Source: Peptostreptococcaceae bacterium (GTDB lineage: Bacteria; Bacillota_A; Clostridia; Peptostreptococcales; Acidaminobacteraceae). Taken from it: a stretch of 34,372 bases of DNA. The position numbers were made by a program, and so were the translations under genes. Shown here piece by piece: positions 9,198 to 18,547 of this stretch. Position 1 is the stretch's first letter. The number at the start of each line of letters is the position of its first letter. Below the pieces are notes generated by a model. That model saw nothing but the letters and a program-made list of their open reading frames with translations. It was not told the origin of the DNA and made no database searches. The DNA lies in assembly GCA_013619035.1 (NCBI GenBank), contig JABXKX010000459.1, forward strand, positions 1 to 34,372. Direction: 5' to 3'.

Positions 9198-9944
9198 TTA
9201 CTTATCTGAAGTCTTTTTGTTGTTTCTGTTACGGTTGGTATTAGGTCTTCTTTTGTTATCACTTTTTGGTCTAGCTTTACGAGCTTCTTTTCTTTTAAGA
9301 ACTCTTCCGCCTGGAGTAGGTAATACTTCACCTTTAAAGATCCAAACTTTAACACCAATCTTACCGTAAGTAGTATCTGCTTCGCCGAAACCGTAATCGA
9401 TATCAGCTCTTAATGTAGACAATGGCACATTTCCTTCTGAGTAGTGTTCAGTTCTCGCCATTTCAGCGCCACCTAATCTACCAGAACATTGTACTTTGAT
9501 ACCTTTAGCTCCAGATCTCATAGCTCTTTGCATAACTTGCTTCATAGCTCTTCTGAATGAAACTCTTCTCTCTAAAGAGAATGCAACATTTTCAGAAACT
9601 AATTGAGCATCTGTATCTACATTTTGTACTTCTGAAATATCTAATTGAATAAATTTATCAGTCATACCAGCTAAACCAGTCTTTAATTTAGCAATATTCT
9701 CTCCGCCTCTACCAACAATCATTCCAGGCTTAGCAGTGAAAATGTTTATTTTTACTTTATCTTCAGTTCTATCAATATAAACTCTTGAAATTCCTGCTGT
9801 GTAAAGAGTTTTCTTGATATATGTTCTGATTTCGTGGTCTTCTTTTAATAATGCACCGAAGTTTTTCTTACTAGCATACCATTTTGAATCCCAGTCATTG
9901 ATAACACCAACTCTAAGTCCGTGCGGGCTTACCTTTTGACCCAT
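9198..9944 (-). CDS. rpsC: 30S ribosomal protein S3
   Basis: S3 lies at the mRNA entry channel and takes part in mRNA unwinding. The 248-residue product begins [20 protein letters not shown], includes a KH domain with [15 protein letters not shown] around residues 75 to 90, and [17 protein letters not shown] in the C-terminal domain. It is longer than the usual 218 to 233 residues because of an Arg/Asn/Lys-rich tail (residues about 217 to 248, for example [17 protein letters not shown]). Standard position between rplV and rplP. Confidence 0.97.
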   Translation of the reverse strand: MGQKVSPHGLRVGVINDWDSKWYASKKNFGALLKEDHEIRTYIKKTLYTAGISRVYIDRTEDKVKINIFTAKPGMIVGRGGENIAKLKTGLAGMTDKFIQLDISEVQNVDTDAQLVSENVAFSLERRVSFRRAMKQVMQRAMRSGAKGIKVQCSGRLGGAEMARTEHYSEGNVPLSTLRADIDYGFGEADTTYGKIGVKVWIFKGEVLPTPGGRVLKRKEARKARPKSDNKRRPNTNRNRNNKKTSDK

Positions 9945-9959
9945 ACATATCCCTCCTTA

Positions 9960-10292
9960 CTACTTTTCTTTAACAACAACGCCTATGTGGCTTGTTCTAT
10001 GAAGTATTGGGTTCGCTCTACCCATTGACCCAGCCTTGAAACGCTTCATTGTTGGACCTTGGTTAGCAAATACTTCCGAAACAATTAAGTTGTCAGCATT
10101 TAATTCGTGGTTGTTTTCAGCGTTAGCTATCGCAGATTCTAAAACCTTTAATAAGTATCCAGCACCTTTTCTAGGCGTGAACTTTAGAATCGCTTTTGCT
10201 TCATCTACGCTCTTTCCTCTAACTAAGTCAGCAATTGGCTTAATTTTTCTTGGCGAGATTCTAATGTATTTCGCTAAAGCTTTTGCTTCCAT
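9960..10292 (-). CDS. rplV: 50S ribosomal protein L22
   Basis: L22 lines the nascent peptide exit tunnel with a long beta-hairpin; changes in that loop can affect macrolide response. The 110-residue product starts [19 protein letters not shown] and its hairpin reads [20 protein letters not shown], of normal length with no insertion. It precedes rpsC by 15 bases and follows rpsS, with an AGGAGGT ribosome binding site. Confidence 0.97.
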   Translation of the reverse strand: MEAKALAKYIRISPRKIKPIADLVRGKSVDEAKAILKFTPRKGAGYLLKVLESAIANAENNHELNADNLIVSEVFANQGPTMKRFKAGSMGRANPILHRTSHIGVVVKEK

Positions 10293-10320
10293 GTATTTTA
10301 CCTCCTAATCAAACAAGACT

Positions 10321-10596
10321 TTATTTCTTAGACGTCTTATCTCCTGCGTGACCTCTGAAAGTTCTTGTTGGTGAAAATTCTCCTAATTTATGACCAATCA
10401 TATCTTCAGTAATATAAACTGGGATATGTTTTCTTCCGTCATGAACCGCAATTGTATGTCCTACCATCTGTGGGAAAATAGTTGATGCTCTAGACCAAGA
10501 CTTAATAACTTGTTTGTCATTAGCTTCGTTCATAGCTTCTATCTTCTTTAAAAGTCCTTTATGAATGAAAGGTCCTTTTTTTAATGATCTGCCCAT
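10321..10596 (-). CDS. rpsS: 30S ribosomal protein S19
   Basis: S19 pairs with S13 in the 30S head near the A site. The 91-residue product begins [19 protein letters not shown] and contains [20 protein letters not shown] and [18 protein letters not shown], the family core. Start ATG with an AAAGGAGG site. It follows rplB by about 44 bases. Confidence 0.97.
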   Translation of the reverse strand: MGRSLKKGPFIHKGLLKKIEAMNEANDKQVIKSWSRASTIFPQMVGHTIAVHDGRKHIPVYITEDMIGHKLGEFSPTRTFRGHAGDKTSKK

Positions 10597-10640
10597 GGCT
10601 CATTGCCTCCTTTCAACAAGTGAAATATTTTTACAATGTA

Positions 10641-11480
10641 TTACTTTCTCTTCTCTGATCTAGATCTTACGATATATTTGTCAGAGTGCTTATTTTTCTT
10701 TCTAGTCTTATATCCAAGTGTCGGCTTACCCCAAGGAGTAACTGGTGCAGGTCTACCAATAGGACATCTACCTTCACCACCACCGTGAGGATGATCGTTA
10801 GGGTTCATTACAGATCCACGAACTGTAGGTCTGATTCCCATGTGTCTCTTTCTACCAGCTTTACCAACTTTGATATTTTCATGATCTGTGTTTCCAACTT
10901 GACCGATAGTCGCTTTACAATTAAGGTGAATCTTTCTTACTTCTCCAGAAACTAATCTAAGAGTAGCAAAATCGCCTTCTTTAGCCATTAATTGTGCTGA
11001 AGTACCAGCAGATCTGATTAATTGACCACCTTTACCAGCTTTTAATTCTACGTTATGAACTAAAGTACCTGTAGGCATGTCACCTAACTCCATACAGTTA
11101 CCAGGCTTAATATCACAATCTTTACCAGAATATAATACGTCACCAACGTAAACTTTGTTTGGAGCTATGATATATCTTTTTTCACCATCAGCATATGTTA
11201 ATAATGCAATGTTTGCAGTTCTGTTTGGATCATATTCAATTGCAGAAACAGTAGCAGGAATACCATCTTTATTTCTTTTGAAATCGATGATTCTGTACTT
11301 TCTTTTAGCTCCGCCACCTCTATGTCTAACAGTGATTACACCTCTGTTATTTCTACCAGCATTTTTCTTTAAAGCTACAACTAAAGCTTTTTCAGGTTTC
11401 TTCTTAGTAATCTCTTCGAATGTTGAAACCGTCATATGTCTAATAGCAGGTGAAGTGGGTTTAAATCCTCTGATACCCAT
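10641..11480 (-). CDS. rplB: 50S ribosomal protein L2
   Basis: L2 is required for subunit association and peptidyl-transferase activity. The 279-residue product contains [20 protein letters not shown], the conserved [19 protein letters not shown] near residue 225 (which carries the essential His of L2) and the terminal [16 protein letters not shown]. Length is normal (about 275 to 279). Located between rplW and rpsS, 15 bases after rplW, with a GGAGG site. Confidence 0.97.
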   Translation of the reverse strand: MGIRGFKPTSPAIRHMTVSTFEEITKKKPEKALVVALKKNAGRNNRGVITVRHRGGGAKRKYRIIDFKRNKDGIPATVSAIEYDPNRTANIALLTYADGEKRYIIAPNKVYVGDVLYSGKDCDIKPGNCMELGDMPTGTLVHNVELKAGKGGQLIRSAGTSAQLMAKEGDFATLRLVSGEVRKIHLNCKATIGQVGNTDHENIKVGKAGRKRHMGIRPTVRGSVMNPNDHPHGGGEGRCPIGRPAPVTPWGKPTLGYKTRKKNKHSDKYIVRSRSEKRK

Positions 11481-11495
11481 GTCGCGCCTCCTTAA

Positions 11496-11786
11496 TTACA
11501 TACCTTCGAATAATTCGATAGGCTTAGAATCAGCAGTTAAAGTAACAATAGCCTTTTTCCAATCTGCTCTTTTACCAATGAATTTTCCTTGTCTTTTTAC
11601 CTTACCTTTAACATTTAATGTGTTGATTTTAGAAACCTTAACACCAAATGCTTCTTCGATTGCTAATTTGATTTCAGTCTTATTAGCATCTTTTAAAACT
11701 TTAAAAGTATATTTGTTCGCTTCCATACCAGTCATTGATTTCTCAGTGATGATTGGCTTAATAATAATATCATAAGGTGATTTCAT
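11496..11786 (-). CDS. rplW: 50S ribosomal protein L23
   Basis: L23 sits at the exit tunnel and docks trigger factor and SRP. The 96-residue product begins [19 protein letters not shown] and contains [20 protein letters not shown] and [20 protein letters not shown], typical. The ATG overlaps the rplD stop by one base (TAATG), with the ribosome binding site AGGAGGTG encoded by the last rplD codons, so translation is probably coupled. Confidence 0.97.
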   Translation of the reverse strand: MKSPYDIIIKPIITEKSMTGMEANKYTFKVLKDANKTEIKLAIEEAFGVKVSKINTLNVKGKVKRQGKFIGKRADWKKAIVTLTADSKPIELFEGM

Positions 11787-12409
11787 TATGCGTACACCTC
11801 CTCGATTGTCTCAAGAGCCTTCTTTGTGATTACAAAGTTGTTGTGATTTAAAATGTCATAAACATTTAATTCACCAACGAATGTAGTCTCAACTCCTGGA
11901 ATGTTATTTGATGATCTTACAACACTCTCGTTTACTCCTGGTAATACGATTAATGATTTTTTCTCAGCTTTAATGTTTGATAAAATCTTAATCATATCTT
12001 TTGTCTTAGGTGCATCCATTGCGATGTCATCTAAAACGATTACTTCACCAGCAGCTACTTTAGCAGATAATGCTGAGAATAATGCTAATCTCTTAACTCT
12101 CTTTGGTAACTTGTAAGAGTAATCTCTCGGCTTCGGTGCAAATGCAACACCACCACCAACATAATGAGGTGCTCTTGTTGTACCTTGTCTTGCTCTACCA
12201 GTACCTTTTTGTCTAAACGGCTTCTTACCACCACCACGTACTTCAGCACGAGTTTTAGCAGACTGAGTACCTTGTCTTTGGTTTGCCAAGTAATTTTTTA
12301 CAACATCGTGTAAAACATATTCGTTTACTTCAATACCGAAAATACCTGGATTCAAATCAATATCGCCAATTTTTTCACCTGATACGTTTAATACGTCTAA
12401 TTTAGGCAT
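11786..12409 (-). CDS. rplD: 50S ribosomal protein L4
   Basis: L4 lines the exit tunnel and in E. coli represses the S10 operon. The 207-residue product shows the tunnel loop [20 protein letters not shown] with no indel or known macrolide-resistance change that I can see. It begins [19 protein letters not shown]. It follows rplC by 15 bases and overlaps rplW by one base at the stop. Whether L4 controls this operon here is unknown. Confidence 0.97.
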   Translation of the reverse strand: MPKLDVLNVSGEKIGDIDLNPGIFGIEVNEYVLHDVVKNYLANQRQGTQSAKTRAEVRGGGKKPFRQKGTGRARQGTTRAPHYVGGGVAFAPKPRDYSYKLPKRVKRLALFSALSAKVAAGEVIVLDDIAMDAPKTKDMIKILSNIKAEKKSLIVLPGVNESVVRSSNNIPGVETTFVGELNVYDILNHNNFVITKKALETIEEVYA

Positions 12410-12424
12410 ATCCAGTCCTCCTTC

Positions 12425-13057
12425 CTACTTAGTAGTCTTAACAGACTCTTTTACAGTTACTATACCTTTTTTCGGTCCTGGTACAGCACCTTTAATTAAT
12501 AGTAAGTTTCTTTCAACATCTACTGAAACAATTTCTAAATTTTGAACTGTTGAAGTAGTGTTACCTAATTGACCTGACATCTTCATACCTTTGATTACTC
12601 TACCAGGGTAAGATGCGTTACCAATTGAACCAGGTCTTCTTCTGTGCTTAGAACCGTGAGTCATAGGACCTCTACTGTGGTTCCATCTTCTGATTACACC
12701 TTGATGACCTTTACCTTTTGATGTACCAGTTACATCAACAGATTGTCCGTTTGCAAATAAGTCAACTTTAATTTCTTGTCCAATAGAATAAGCTGAAGGA
12801 TCTTCTACTCTAAATTCTTGAACATACTTCTTAACTTCAATACCAGCTTTGTCAAAGTGACCTTTTTCCGGCTTGATGATATGGTTCTTCTTCTTGTCTT
12901 CAAAAGCAACTTGAACTGCGTTGTATCCATCAGTTTCAACTGTTTTGATTTGTGTTACAAAGATAGGTCCAGCTTCAACTACTGTTACTGGAACAACGTT
13001 TCCGTTTTCTGTGAACACTTGAGTCATCCCGATTTTTCTACCGATGATTCCTTTCAT
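12425..13057 (-). CDS. rplC: 50S ribosomal protein L3
   Basis: L3 is an early-assembly protein near the peptidyl-transferase centre. The 210-residue product begins MKGIIGRKIGMTQVFTENGN and includes GTSKGKGHQGVIRRWNHSRG and HRRPGSIGNASYPGRVIKG, the extended loop that reaches the active site. Length is normal. It follows rpsJ after a 120-base AT-rich gap, unusually long for this cluster. ATG start with an AGGAGGTG site. Confidence 0.97.
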   Translation of the reverse strand: MKGIIGRKIGMTQVFTENGNVVPVTVVEAGPIFVTQIKTVETDGYNAVQVAFEDKKKNHIIKPEKGHFDKAGIEVKKYVQEFRVEDPSAYSIGQEIKVDLFANGQSVDVTGTSKGKGHQGVIRRWNHSRGPMTHGSKHRRRPGSIGNASYPGRVIKGMKMSGQLGNTTSTVQNLEIVSVDVERNLLLIKGAVPGPKKGIVTVKESVKTTK

Positions 13058-13085
13058 GCATACACCTCCTAAAATTCTTACAGCG

Positions 13086-13112
13086 GATTATGACAATTCA
13101 TAAACCATAATC
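13086..13112 (-). other. hairpin in the rpsJ-rplC gap
   Basis: The 120-base gap between rpsJ and rplC is AT-rich and holds one clear inverted repeat: a 7-bp stem (13086-13092 with 13106-13112) around a 13-base loop. No U-run follows, so it is not a terminator. It may be an RNA processing or regulatory element, or chance in AT-rich DNA. No convincing promoter is visible in this gap. Confidence 0.4.
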
Positions 13113-13177
13113 ATACTAAAAACATTGGATGAGTTTTAATATTTCTATAAAAACAACAAACTATTTAGTATTCAATA

Positions 13178-13492
13178 TTATAATTTGATTTCGATATCCA
13201 CACCAGCTGGTAAATCAATCTTCATTAAAGCGTCAACTGTCTTTTGAGTTGGGCTTAAGATATCAACCAATCTTTTGTGAGTTCTCATCTCAAATTGCTC
13301 TCTAGAGTCTTTGTACTTATGTACCGCTCTTAAGATTGTTACAATTTCCTTCTTAGTTGGCAAAGGAATTGGACCTGATACTTCAGCGCCCGTTCTCTTA
13401 GCTGCTTCAACTATTTTAGCTGCAGAAGCATCTAATAATTTGTGATCGTAAGACTTAAGTCTTATTCTGATTTTTTGACCTGCGTTAGCCAT
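13178..13492 (-). CDS. rpsJ: 30S ribosomal protein S10 (NusE)
   Basis: S10 belongs to the 30S head and also acts as NusE in antitermination together with NusG (encoded at 28544-29062). The 104-residue product contains [36 protein letters not shown] and the loop [17 protein letters not shown], which is unchanged at positions linked to tetracycline-class resistance. First gene of the S10 cluster, preceded by its own promoter and a structured leader. ATG with a strong AAGGAGG site. Confidence 0.97.
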   Translation of the reverse strand: MANAGQKIRIRLKSYDHKLLDASAAKIVEAAKRTGAEVSGPIPLPTKKEIVTILRAVHKYKDSREQFEMRTHKRLVDILSPTQKTVDALMKIDLPAGVDIEIKL

Positions 13493-13536
13493 GTTTTATC
13501 CTCCTTCTATTCTGTTTCGTAAGATTTGTTTCTTAT

Positions 13537-13559
13537 GCACACTCATCCTAGCGTGTCGC
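13537..13559 (-). other. leader hairpin upstream of rpsJ
   Basis: In the rpsJ mRNA leader, 13537-13542 pairs with 13553-13559 as a 6-bp stem with one bulged base and a 10-base loop. A second, 5-bp hairpin follows at 13520-13535 (13520-13524 with 13531-13535), shortly before the ribosome binding site. Both lie downstream of the U-run at 13572-13578. Function unknown; could be part of an autoregulatory leader. Confidence 0.45.
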
Positions 13560-13571
13560 AAGTTAAGTGAC

Positions 13572-13652
13572 AAAAAAACAACGAGTCGCTCACCTCTCAG
13601 GGCAAACTTTTCTCCACGAAAGTTCTCCATTAGTGAATGGTAACCTCTCGCT
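13572..13652 (-). promoter_or_regulatory. candidate attenuator in the rpsJ leader
   Basis: Within the leader, two segments pair at distance: 13647-13652 with 13580-13585 (6 bp, one G-U) and 13639-13643 with 13590-13594 (5 bp, one G-U), enclosing smaller hairpins. The closing helix is followed, one base later, by a run of seven U residues (13572-13578). This has the shape of an intrinsic terminator or attenuator placed between promoter and rpsJ. The stem is interrupted and of modest strength, so the call is tentative. Confidence 0.42.
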
Positions 13653-13676
13653 TCATCGCGTTTTACGTACTAAAGT

Positions 13677-13705
13677 ATTATAACCCACAATTTTCTATAA
13701 TGCAA
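13677..13705 (-). promoter_or_regulatory. promoter of the S10-spc-alpha supercluster
   Basis: A housekeeping-type promoter: -35 TTGCAT (13700-13705), 17-base spacer, -10 TATAAT (13677-13682). It lies just downstream of the tuf terminator and about 185 bases before the rpsJ start, giving a leader of roughly 175 bases. It would serve rpsJ through at least rpsD. Confidence 0.8.
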
Positions 13706-13735
13706 GGGGTTATTTAAATTTATTTTTTTATTTTT

Positions 13736-13771
13736 AAAAAAATATATAGACTGGCAAAAGCCAGTCTATAT
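13736..13771 (-). terminator. intrinsic terminator after tuf
   Basis: A perfect 12-bp stem (13744-13755 with 13760-13771) with a 4-base loop, followed in the RNA by a U-rich tract (13742-13736). It begins about 17 bases past the tuf stop and separates the str operon from the S10 operon. Confidence 0.92.
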
Positions 13772-13788
13772 GATATTAAAAACTATGA

Positions 13789-14985
13789 TTAGTCTGCTAA
13801 TACTTTGATAACAGATCCAGAACCAACTGTTCTTCCACCCTCACGGATAGAGAACTTTAATGTTTCTTCGATCGCGATTGGAGCGATTAACTCGATAGTC
13901 ATCTCTACGTTATCACCAGGCATACACATTTCAACGCCTTCTTTTAACGTGATGTTACCAGTTACATCTGTAGTTCTGAAGAAGAATTGCGGTCTATATC
14001 CAGAGAAGAATGGCTTATGACGTCCACCCTCTTCTTTTTTAAGAACGTATACTTGTGCTTCGAACTTAGTATGTGGATGGATTGTTCCAGGAGCAGCAAG
14101 AACTTGACCTCTTTCGATTTCTGTTCTTTGAACACCTCTTAATAAACAACCAATGTTATCTCCAGCAAAACCTTCATCTAATAACTTCTTGAACATCTCA
14201 ACACCAGTACAAACTACTGATCTTGGTGCTTCAGTTAAACCAACGATTTCGATAGTATCAGAAACTTTTAAGATACCTCTTTCAATTCTACCTGTAGCAA
14301 CTGTACCTCTACCTGTGATAGAGAATACGTCCTCAACTGGCATTAAGAAAGGCTTATCAGTATCTCTCTCTGGCTCTGGAACATACTCATCAACGATTTC
14401 GAATAATTCAACAATCTTATCACCCCATGCAGAAGATGAATCTTCAAGAGCTAATAATGCAGAACCTCTAATGATTGGAGTATCATCACCTGGGAAATCG
14501 TAAGCGTCTAATAATTCTCTTACTTCCATTTCAACTAACTCTAATAATTCCTCATCATCAACCATGTCACATTTGTTTAAGAAAACAACGATGTATGGAA
14601 CACCAACTTGACGTGATAATAAGATATGCTCTCTAGTTTGAGGCATAGGACCATCTGCTGCAGAAACAACTAAGATAGATCCGTCCATTTGAGCAGCACC
14701 AGTGATCATGTTCTTTACATAATCGGCATGGCCTGGACAGTCAACGTGAGCGTAATGTCTGTTAGGAGTTTCATACTCAACGTGAGCTGTAGAGATAGTG
14801 ATACCTCTTTCTCTCTCTTCTGGAGCTTTATCGATATTCTCGAAGTCTACTTTCTCACCAAGACCGTATCTATCGAAAAGTACTTTAGTGATTGCAGCTG
14901 TTAAAGTTGTTTTACCGTGGTCTACGTGACCAATAGTTCCAACATTAACGTGTGGTTTATTTCTTTCAAATTTTTGCTTAGCCAT
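13789..14985 (-). CDS. tuf: elongation factor Tu
   Basis: GTPase that carries aminoacyl-tRNA to the ribosomal A site. The 398-residue product has the G motifs GHVDHGKT (19-26), DCPGH (82-86, with catalytic His86) and NKCD (137-140), followed by two beta-barrel domains. RGITI (60-64) is the switch I core. Length is slightly above the usual 394 to 397. Last gene of the str operon, 27 bases after fusA, ended by a strong terminator. No second copy is in this window. Confidence 0.98.
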   Translation of the reverse strand: MAKQKFERNKPHVNVGTIGHVDHGKTTLTAAITKVLFDRYGLGEKVDFENIDKAPEERERGITISTAHVEYETPNRHYAHVDCPGHADYVKNMITGAAQMDGSILVVSAADGPMPQTREHILLSRQVGVPYIVVFLNKCDMVDDEELLELVEMEVRELLDAYDFPGDDTPIIRGSALLALEDSSSAWGDKIVELFEIVDEYVPEPERDTDKPFLMPVEDVFSITGRGTVATGRIERGILKVSDTIEIVGLTEAPRSVVCTGVEMFKKLLDEGFAGDNIGCLLRGVQRTEIERGQVLAAPGTIHPHTKFEAQVYVLKKEEGGRHKPFFSGYRPQFFFRTTDVTGNITLKEGVEMCMPGDNVEMTIELIAPIAIEETLKFSIREGGRTVGSGSVIKVLAD

Positions 14986-15012
14986 TCTTGAAATTCCTCC
15001 CTTTATAAAAAT

Positions 15013-17085
15013 TTATTTTTTATCACCCATGATTTTTTCACTAATTGAATTAGGAACATGCACATAGTGACTGAACTGCATAGTATAGTTACCTCTACCT
15101 TGAGACTTAGATCTTAAGTCAGTAGAGTAACCGAACATTTCTGATAATGGAACATGTGCCTTAATAACTTGAGCACCATCTATTGCATCCATACCTTCTA
15201 ACTGACCTCTACGAGAGTTAATATCTCCCATAACATCACCTAGATATTCTTCTGGAACCACTACTTCGACTTTCATCATTGGCTCAAGTATCACTGCTGC
15301 ACCTTTTCTCATAGCTTCCTTGAAAGCCATAGAAGCAGCAAGTTTAAATGCCATCTCAGATGAATCGACTTCATGGTATGAACCATCATATAATTCAGCT
15401 TCGATGTCAACAACTTCATAACCTGCTAAGATACCATTAGCTAAAGAAGCTTTGATACCTTGGTTAACTGGTTCGATGTATTCTCTAGGAACAGATCCAC
15501 CAGAAACAGAGTTAACGAAGTTATAACCTTCACCAGGAGTTCTAGGTCTGAACTTCATTTTAACATGACCGTATTGACCTTTACCACCTGATTGCTTAGA
15601 GTGTTTGTACTCAATAGTAACTTCTTTAGTGATAGTTTCTTTATAAGCAACTTGAGGCGCACCAATGTTCGCTTCAACTTTAAACTCTCTTAATAATCTA
15701 TCAACGATGATTTCAAGGTGAAGTTCACCCATACCAGCAATGATAACCTGTCCAGTTTCTTCATCAGTGTAAGTCTTGAATGTTGGATCTTCTTCAGCTA
15801 ACTTCGAAAGGCCAACACCCATCTTTTCTTGAGAAGCTCTTGTTTTAGGTTCAATAGCAACTCTAATAACCGGCTCAGGGAATTCCATCGACTCAAGAAC
15901 AACCAAATCATCTTGTGAACATAATGTATCACCAGTTGTTGTGAACTTAAGACCGATTGCTGCAGCGATATCTCCAGAATAAACCTTTTTGATTTCTTCT
16001 CTCTTATTCGCATGCATTTGTAGGATTCTACCAACTCTTTCTTTTTTGTTTTTAGTAGAGTTGAATACGTAAGATCCTGAATCTAACGTTCCAGAGTAAA
16101 CTCTGAAGAATGATAACTTACCTACAAAAGGATCTGTCATGATCTTAAATGCTAAAGCAGCAAATGGACCATTATCATCAGCAGGTCTAGCAATTTCTTC
16201 ATCTGTTTCTGGATCTATACCTTTAATTGAAACTACATCTGTTGGTGCTGGCATGTAATCAAGAACAGCGTCAAGTAAAATTTGAACACCTTTGTTCTTG
16301 TATGCAGTACCACATAATACAGGTACAATTATATTATCAATAGTAGCAATTCTTAATGCTTTTACTAAATCATCATGAGCGATTTCTTCACCTTCAAGGT
16401 AAGCCATCATCATTTCTTCATTAGTTTCAGCGATTGCTTCGATCATTTCACCTCTTTTTTCCTCAGCAATTTCTACTAAGTCAGCAGGGATATCAGTGAT
16501 CTCGATATCTTCTCCTAAGTCGTCCTTATAAATATGAGCTTTCATAGTTAATAAGTTAACGATACCTTGGAATTTATCTTCAGCACCAATTGGTACTTGA
16601 ATTGGAATAGCATTTGCAGATAATCTTTCTTTCATCATATCAACTACTCTGAAGAAGTCTGCGCCTGTAATATCCATTTTATTTACGAATGCCATTCTAG
16701 GTACTTTGTACTTCACCGCTTGTCTCCAAACAGTTTCAGACTGAGGTTCAACCCCACCCTTAGCACAGAATACAGCAACCGCGCCATCTAATACTTTTAA
16801 TGATCTTTCAACTTCTACTGTGAAGTCAACGTGACCTGGCGTATCGATGATGTTGATTCTATTTTTTTTCCATTCACAAGTTGTAGCAGCAGAAGTAATT
16901 GTGATACCTCTCTCTTGCTCTTGCTCCATCCAGTCCATAGTAGCTGCACCATCATGAACCTCACCAATTTTGTGAGAAACACCAGTGTAATAGAGGATTC
17001 TTTCAGTTGTTGTTGTCTTACCAGCATCGATATGTGCCATGATGCCGATATTTCTTGTTTTTTCTAATGGGAACTGTCTTGACAC
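15013..17085 (-). CDS. fusA: elongation factor G
   Basis: GTPase that drives translocation and, with RRF, ribosome recycling. The 690-residue product begins [20 protein letters not shown] and has the P-loop AHIDAGKT (17-24), [17 protein letters not shown] and NKMD, then domains II to V with [20 protein letters not shown] in domain IV. Length is normal. The start is GTG with an AAGGAGG site nine bases upstream. It lies between rpsG and tuf as usual. Confidence 0.98.
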   Translation of the reverse strand: MSRQFPLEKTRNIGIMAHIDAGKTTTTERILYYTGVSHKIGEVHDGAATMDWMEQEQERGITITSAATTCEWKKNRINIIDTPGHVDFTVEVERSLKVLDGAVAVFCAKGGVEPQSETVWRQAVKYKVPRMAFVNKMDITGADFFRVVDMMKERLSANAIPIQVPIGAEDKFQGIVNLLTMKAHIYKDDLGEDIEITDIPADLVEIAEEKRGEMIEAIAETNEEMMMAYLEGEEIAHDDLVKALRIATIDNIIVPVLCGTAYKNKGVQILLDAVLDYMPAPTDVVSIKGIDPETDEEIARPADDNGPFAALAFKIMTDPFVGKLSFFRVYSGTLDSGSYVFNSTKNKKERVGRILQMHANKREEIKKVYSGDIAAAIGLKFTTTGDTLCSQDDLVVLESMEFPEPVIRVAIEPKTRASQEKMGVGLSKLAEEDPTFKTYTDEETGQVIIAGMGELHLEIIVDRLLREFKVEANIGAPQVAYKETITKEVTIEYKHSKQSGGKGQYGHVKMKFRPRTPGEGYNFVNSVSGGSVPREYIEPVNQGIKASLANGILAGYEVVDIEAELYDGSYHEVDSSEMAFKLAASMAFKEAMRKGAAVILEPMMKVEVVVPEEYLGDVMGDINSRRGQLEGMDAIDGAQVIKAHVPLSEMFGYSTDLRSKSQGRGNYTMQFSHYVHVPNSISEKIMGDKK

Positions 17086-17123
17086 GAATTGTTCCTCCTT
17101 CCAAGACTCATTAAGCCGTCATA

Positions 17124-17594
17124 CTAGAATCTATAGTGTGCAAATGCTCTGTTCGCTTCTGCCATCTTATGTGTATCTTCTTTTTTCTTCACAGTTCCAC
17201 CAGTGTTATTGGCTGCATCCATGATTTCTTTAGCTAATCTTTCAGACATAGTTCTCTCTCCACGTTTTCTCGTGAATGTAGTTAACCATCTTAATCCTAA
17301 AGTTTGTCTTCTTACTGGACGAACTTCCATAGGAACTTGGTAGTTTGATCCACCAACTCTTCTTGATTTAACTTCTAACATAGGCATAATATTAGTCATT
17401 GCTGTTTCAAATACTTCAACAGCATCTTTACCTGTTTTTTCTGTAATCATCTCAAATGCATCGTAAACGATTCTTTGAGCGGTACCTTTTTTACCATCTA
17501 ACATAATAGAGTTGATTAACTTTGCAACTACCATGCTACCATGTACTGGATCTGGTAAAACTTTTCTTACTGGAACTTTTCCTTTTCTAGGCAC
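17124..17594 (-). CDS. rpsG: 30S ribosomal protein S7
   Basis: S7 nucleates the 30S head and contacts E-site tRNA; in E. coli it represses translation of the str operon by binding the S12-S7 intercistronic mRNA. The 156-residue product begins [20 protein letters not shown] and includes [16 protein letters not shown] and [20 protein letters not shown]. The start is GTG with an AAGGAGGG site. A structured 126-base gap separates it from rpsL. Confidence 0.97.
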   Translation of the reverse strand: MPRKGKVPVRKVLPDPVHGSMVVAKLINSIMLDGKKGTAQRIVYDAFEMITEKTGKDAVEVFETAMTNIMPMLEVKSRRVGGSNYQVPMEVRPVRRQTLGLRWLTTFTRKRGERTMSERLAKEIMDAANNTGGTVKKKEDTHKMAEANRAFAHYRF

Positions 17595-17634
17595 TTTACT
17601 TCCCTCCTTAATTATAACTTATTTCATCGGTACT

Positions 17635-17711
17635 CGACAAATTAGTATTTACTAAATGTCGTAGCGTGCTTTTTTTATTGACTATATGAAGCCTCTACCG
17701 AAGTAAAGGCT
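17635..17711 (-). other. structured rpsL-rpsG intercistronic region
   Basis: Two inverted repeats fill the gap. The first in the mRNA is a 9-bp stem (17690-17698 with 17703-17711, one G-U) capped by a UUCG tetraloop, just after the rpsL stop. The second spans 17635-17661: 5- and 5-to-6-bp arms separated by a small internal loop. No U-run follows either, so they are not terminators. The position matches the S7-binding control region of E. coli, which suggests but does not prove S7 autoregulation or RNA processing. Confidence 0.55.
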
Positions 17712-17720
17712 CTTTGATGA

Positions 17721-18143
17721 TTACTTCTTTTTTGCTTTTGGTCTCTTAGTACCGTATTTAGATCTTGATTGATTTCTATCAGCAACACCTGATGTATCAA
17801 GCACACCTCTGACGATATGATATCTACAACCTGGTAAATCTTTGATTCTACCACCACGGATTAAAACAACACTATGCTCTTGCAAGTTGTGTCCTTCACC
17901 TGGGATGTAAGCTGTAACTTCTAAACCGTTTGAAAGTCTAACTCTTGCAACTTTTCTAAGGGCAGAGTTTGGCTTCTTAGGCGTAACTGTTTTAACTGAA
18001 GTACAAACACCTCTTTTTTGTGGAGATTTAGCTTTAGTAGCTTGTCTCTTTAAAGAGTTGAAACTTCTGTTTAAAGCAGGAGCAGTCGATTTCGTTTCCG
18101 ATTGCTTTCTACCTTTCTTCACTAATTGGTTAATAGTTGGCAT
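17721..18143 (-). CDS. rpsL: 30S ribosomal protein S12
   Basis: S12 is at the decoding centre. The 140-residue product starts [20 protein letters not shown] and keeps the decoding loop [11 protein letters not shown] with the lysine found in streptomycin-sensitive S12, and [13 protein letters not shown], whose Asp is the usual RimO methylthiolation site. Cys in place of the usual Val after LPG is a minor difference. Length is typical for Bacillota (137 to 140). ATG start with a GAGGAGGTG site. Confidence 0.97.
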   Translation of the reverse strand: MPTINQLVKKGRKQSETKSTAPALNRSFNSLKRQATKAKSPQKRGVCTSVKTVTPKKPNSALRKVARVRLSNGLEVTAYIPGEGHNLQEHSVVLIRGGRIKDLPGCRYHIVRGVLDTSGVADRNQSRSKYGTKRPKAKKK

Positions 18144-18191
18144 CCATGCACCTCCTCTCGAATTTTAATTTGGTTTGAAAATATAGTCATT

Positions 18192-18440
18192 TTATTTAAC
18201 AATAACTGCCGTCGCAGCACCAACGTCAATATTACAAGCTTTGCCTAAGACCAACATGTTTTCTATATAAACTATAGGCACATTATGTTCTTGGGCTAAC
18301 TCAACAACGCTTCGAACCACATACTGTTCTGCATCCTTTGCAATAAACAAAGCTTCTGCTTTCCCCGTACGTACTGCTTTTAGCGATTGTTTGATACCGA
18401 TTTTCCTCTGTGGAGCTGTTTCTAAGTTTTTTAAATCCAT
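18192..18440 (-). CDS. rplGB: L7Ae-family K-turn RNA-binding protein (YbxF-like)
   Basis: An 82-residue protein of the L7Ae/L30e/S12e family, which binds kink-turn RNA. The pattern GIKQSLKAVRTGKAEALFIA, followed by AKDAE and then HNVPIVYI and LGKACNIDVGAATAVI, is that of YbxF/RplGB, encoded in the same place between rpoC and rpsL in Bacillus. It is probably ribosome- or K-turn-RNA-associated; the cellular role is not settled. First gene of the str operon here, directly after the promoter at 18518-18547. ATG with AAGGGGTG site. Confidence 0.93.
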   Translation of the reverse strand: MDLKNLETAPQRKIGIKQSLKAVRTGKAEALFIAKDAEQYVVRSVVELAQEHNVPIVYIENMLVLGKACNIDVGAATAVIVK

Positions 18441-18458
18441 AGAACACCCCTTACTTTT

Positions 18459-18502
18459 GATTCGTACTATGTCGAATCCATCTTGAGCATTATATATTCA
18501 AG
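18459..18502 (-). other. hairpins in the str operon leader
   Basis: The short leader between the str promoter and the L7Ae-like gene holds two inverted repeats: a 5-bp stem (18482-18486 with 18498-18502) and a 6-bp stem (18459-18464 with 18473-18478, 8-base loop), the latter close to the ribosome binding site. No clear kink-turn (tandem G-A pairs) is visible. Function unknown. Confidence 0.4.
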
Positions 18503-18517
18503 ATAACATACTCAAAC

Positions 18518-18547
18518 ATTGTAACACCCCAAAAGTATTATTGTCAA
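18518..18547 (-). promoter_or_regulatory. promoter of the str operon
   Basis: A housekeeping-type promoter with consensus -35 TTGACA (18542-18547), 18-base spacer and -10 TACAAT (18518-18523). It lies in the rpoC-to-L7Ae gap and would drive the L7Ae-like gene, rpsL, rpsG, fusA and tuf. Its spacer is covered by one arm of a 12-bp inverted repeat. Confidence 0.8.

Noticed and set aside
11155..11775. A 206-codon open frame on the plus strand opposite rplB, rplW and the gap between them
   Set aside because: It is antisense to two highly conserved genes, has no ribosome binding site or recognisable domain, and its composition (Leu, Ile, Phe, Pro rich) is what the reverse of r-protein codons gives.
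15798..16034. Minus-strand open frame inside fusA in another frame
   Set aside because: Fully internal to a conserved gene and without homologous features; chance frame.
17605..17640. TATAAT-like -10 with a TTGTCG -35 just before rpsG
   Set aside because: The start of transcription would fall inside the rpsG ribosome binding site, and the -35 overlaps the inverted repeat; more likely AT-rich coincidence.
17721..18143. Streptomycin-resistance-type changes in S12, and drug-resistance changes in S5, L4 and L22
   Set aside because: The key loops ([11 protein letters not shown] in S12, VVKGGR in S5, the tunnel loops of L4 and L22) look like those of sensitive bacteria; only RpoB shows an unusual drug-site residue.
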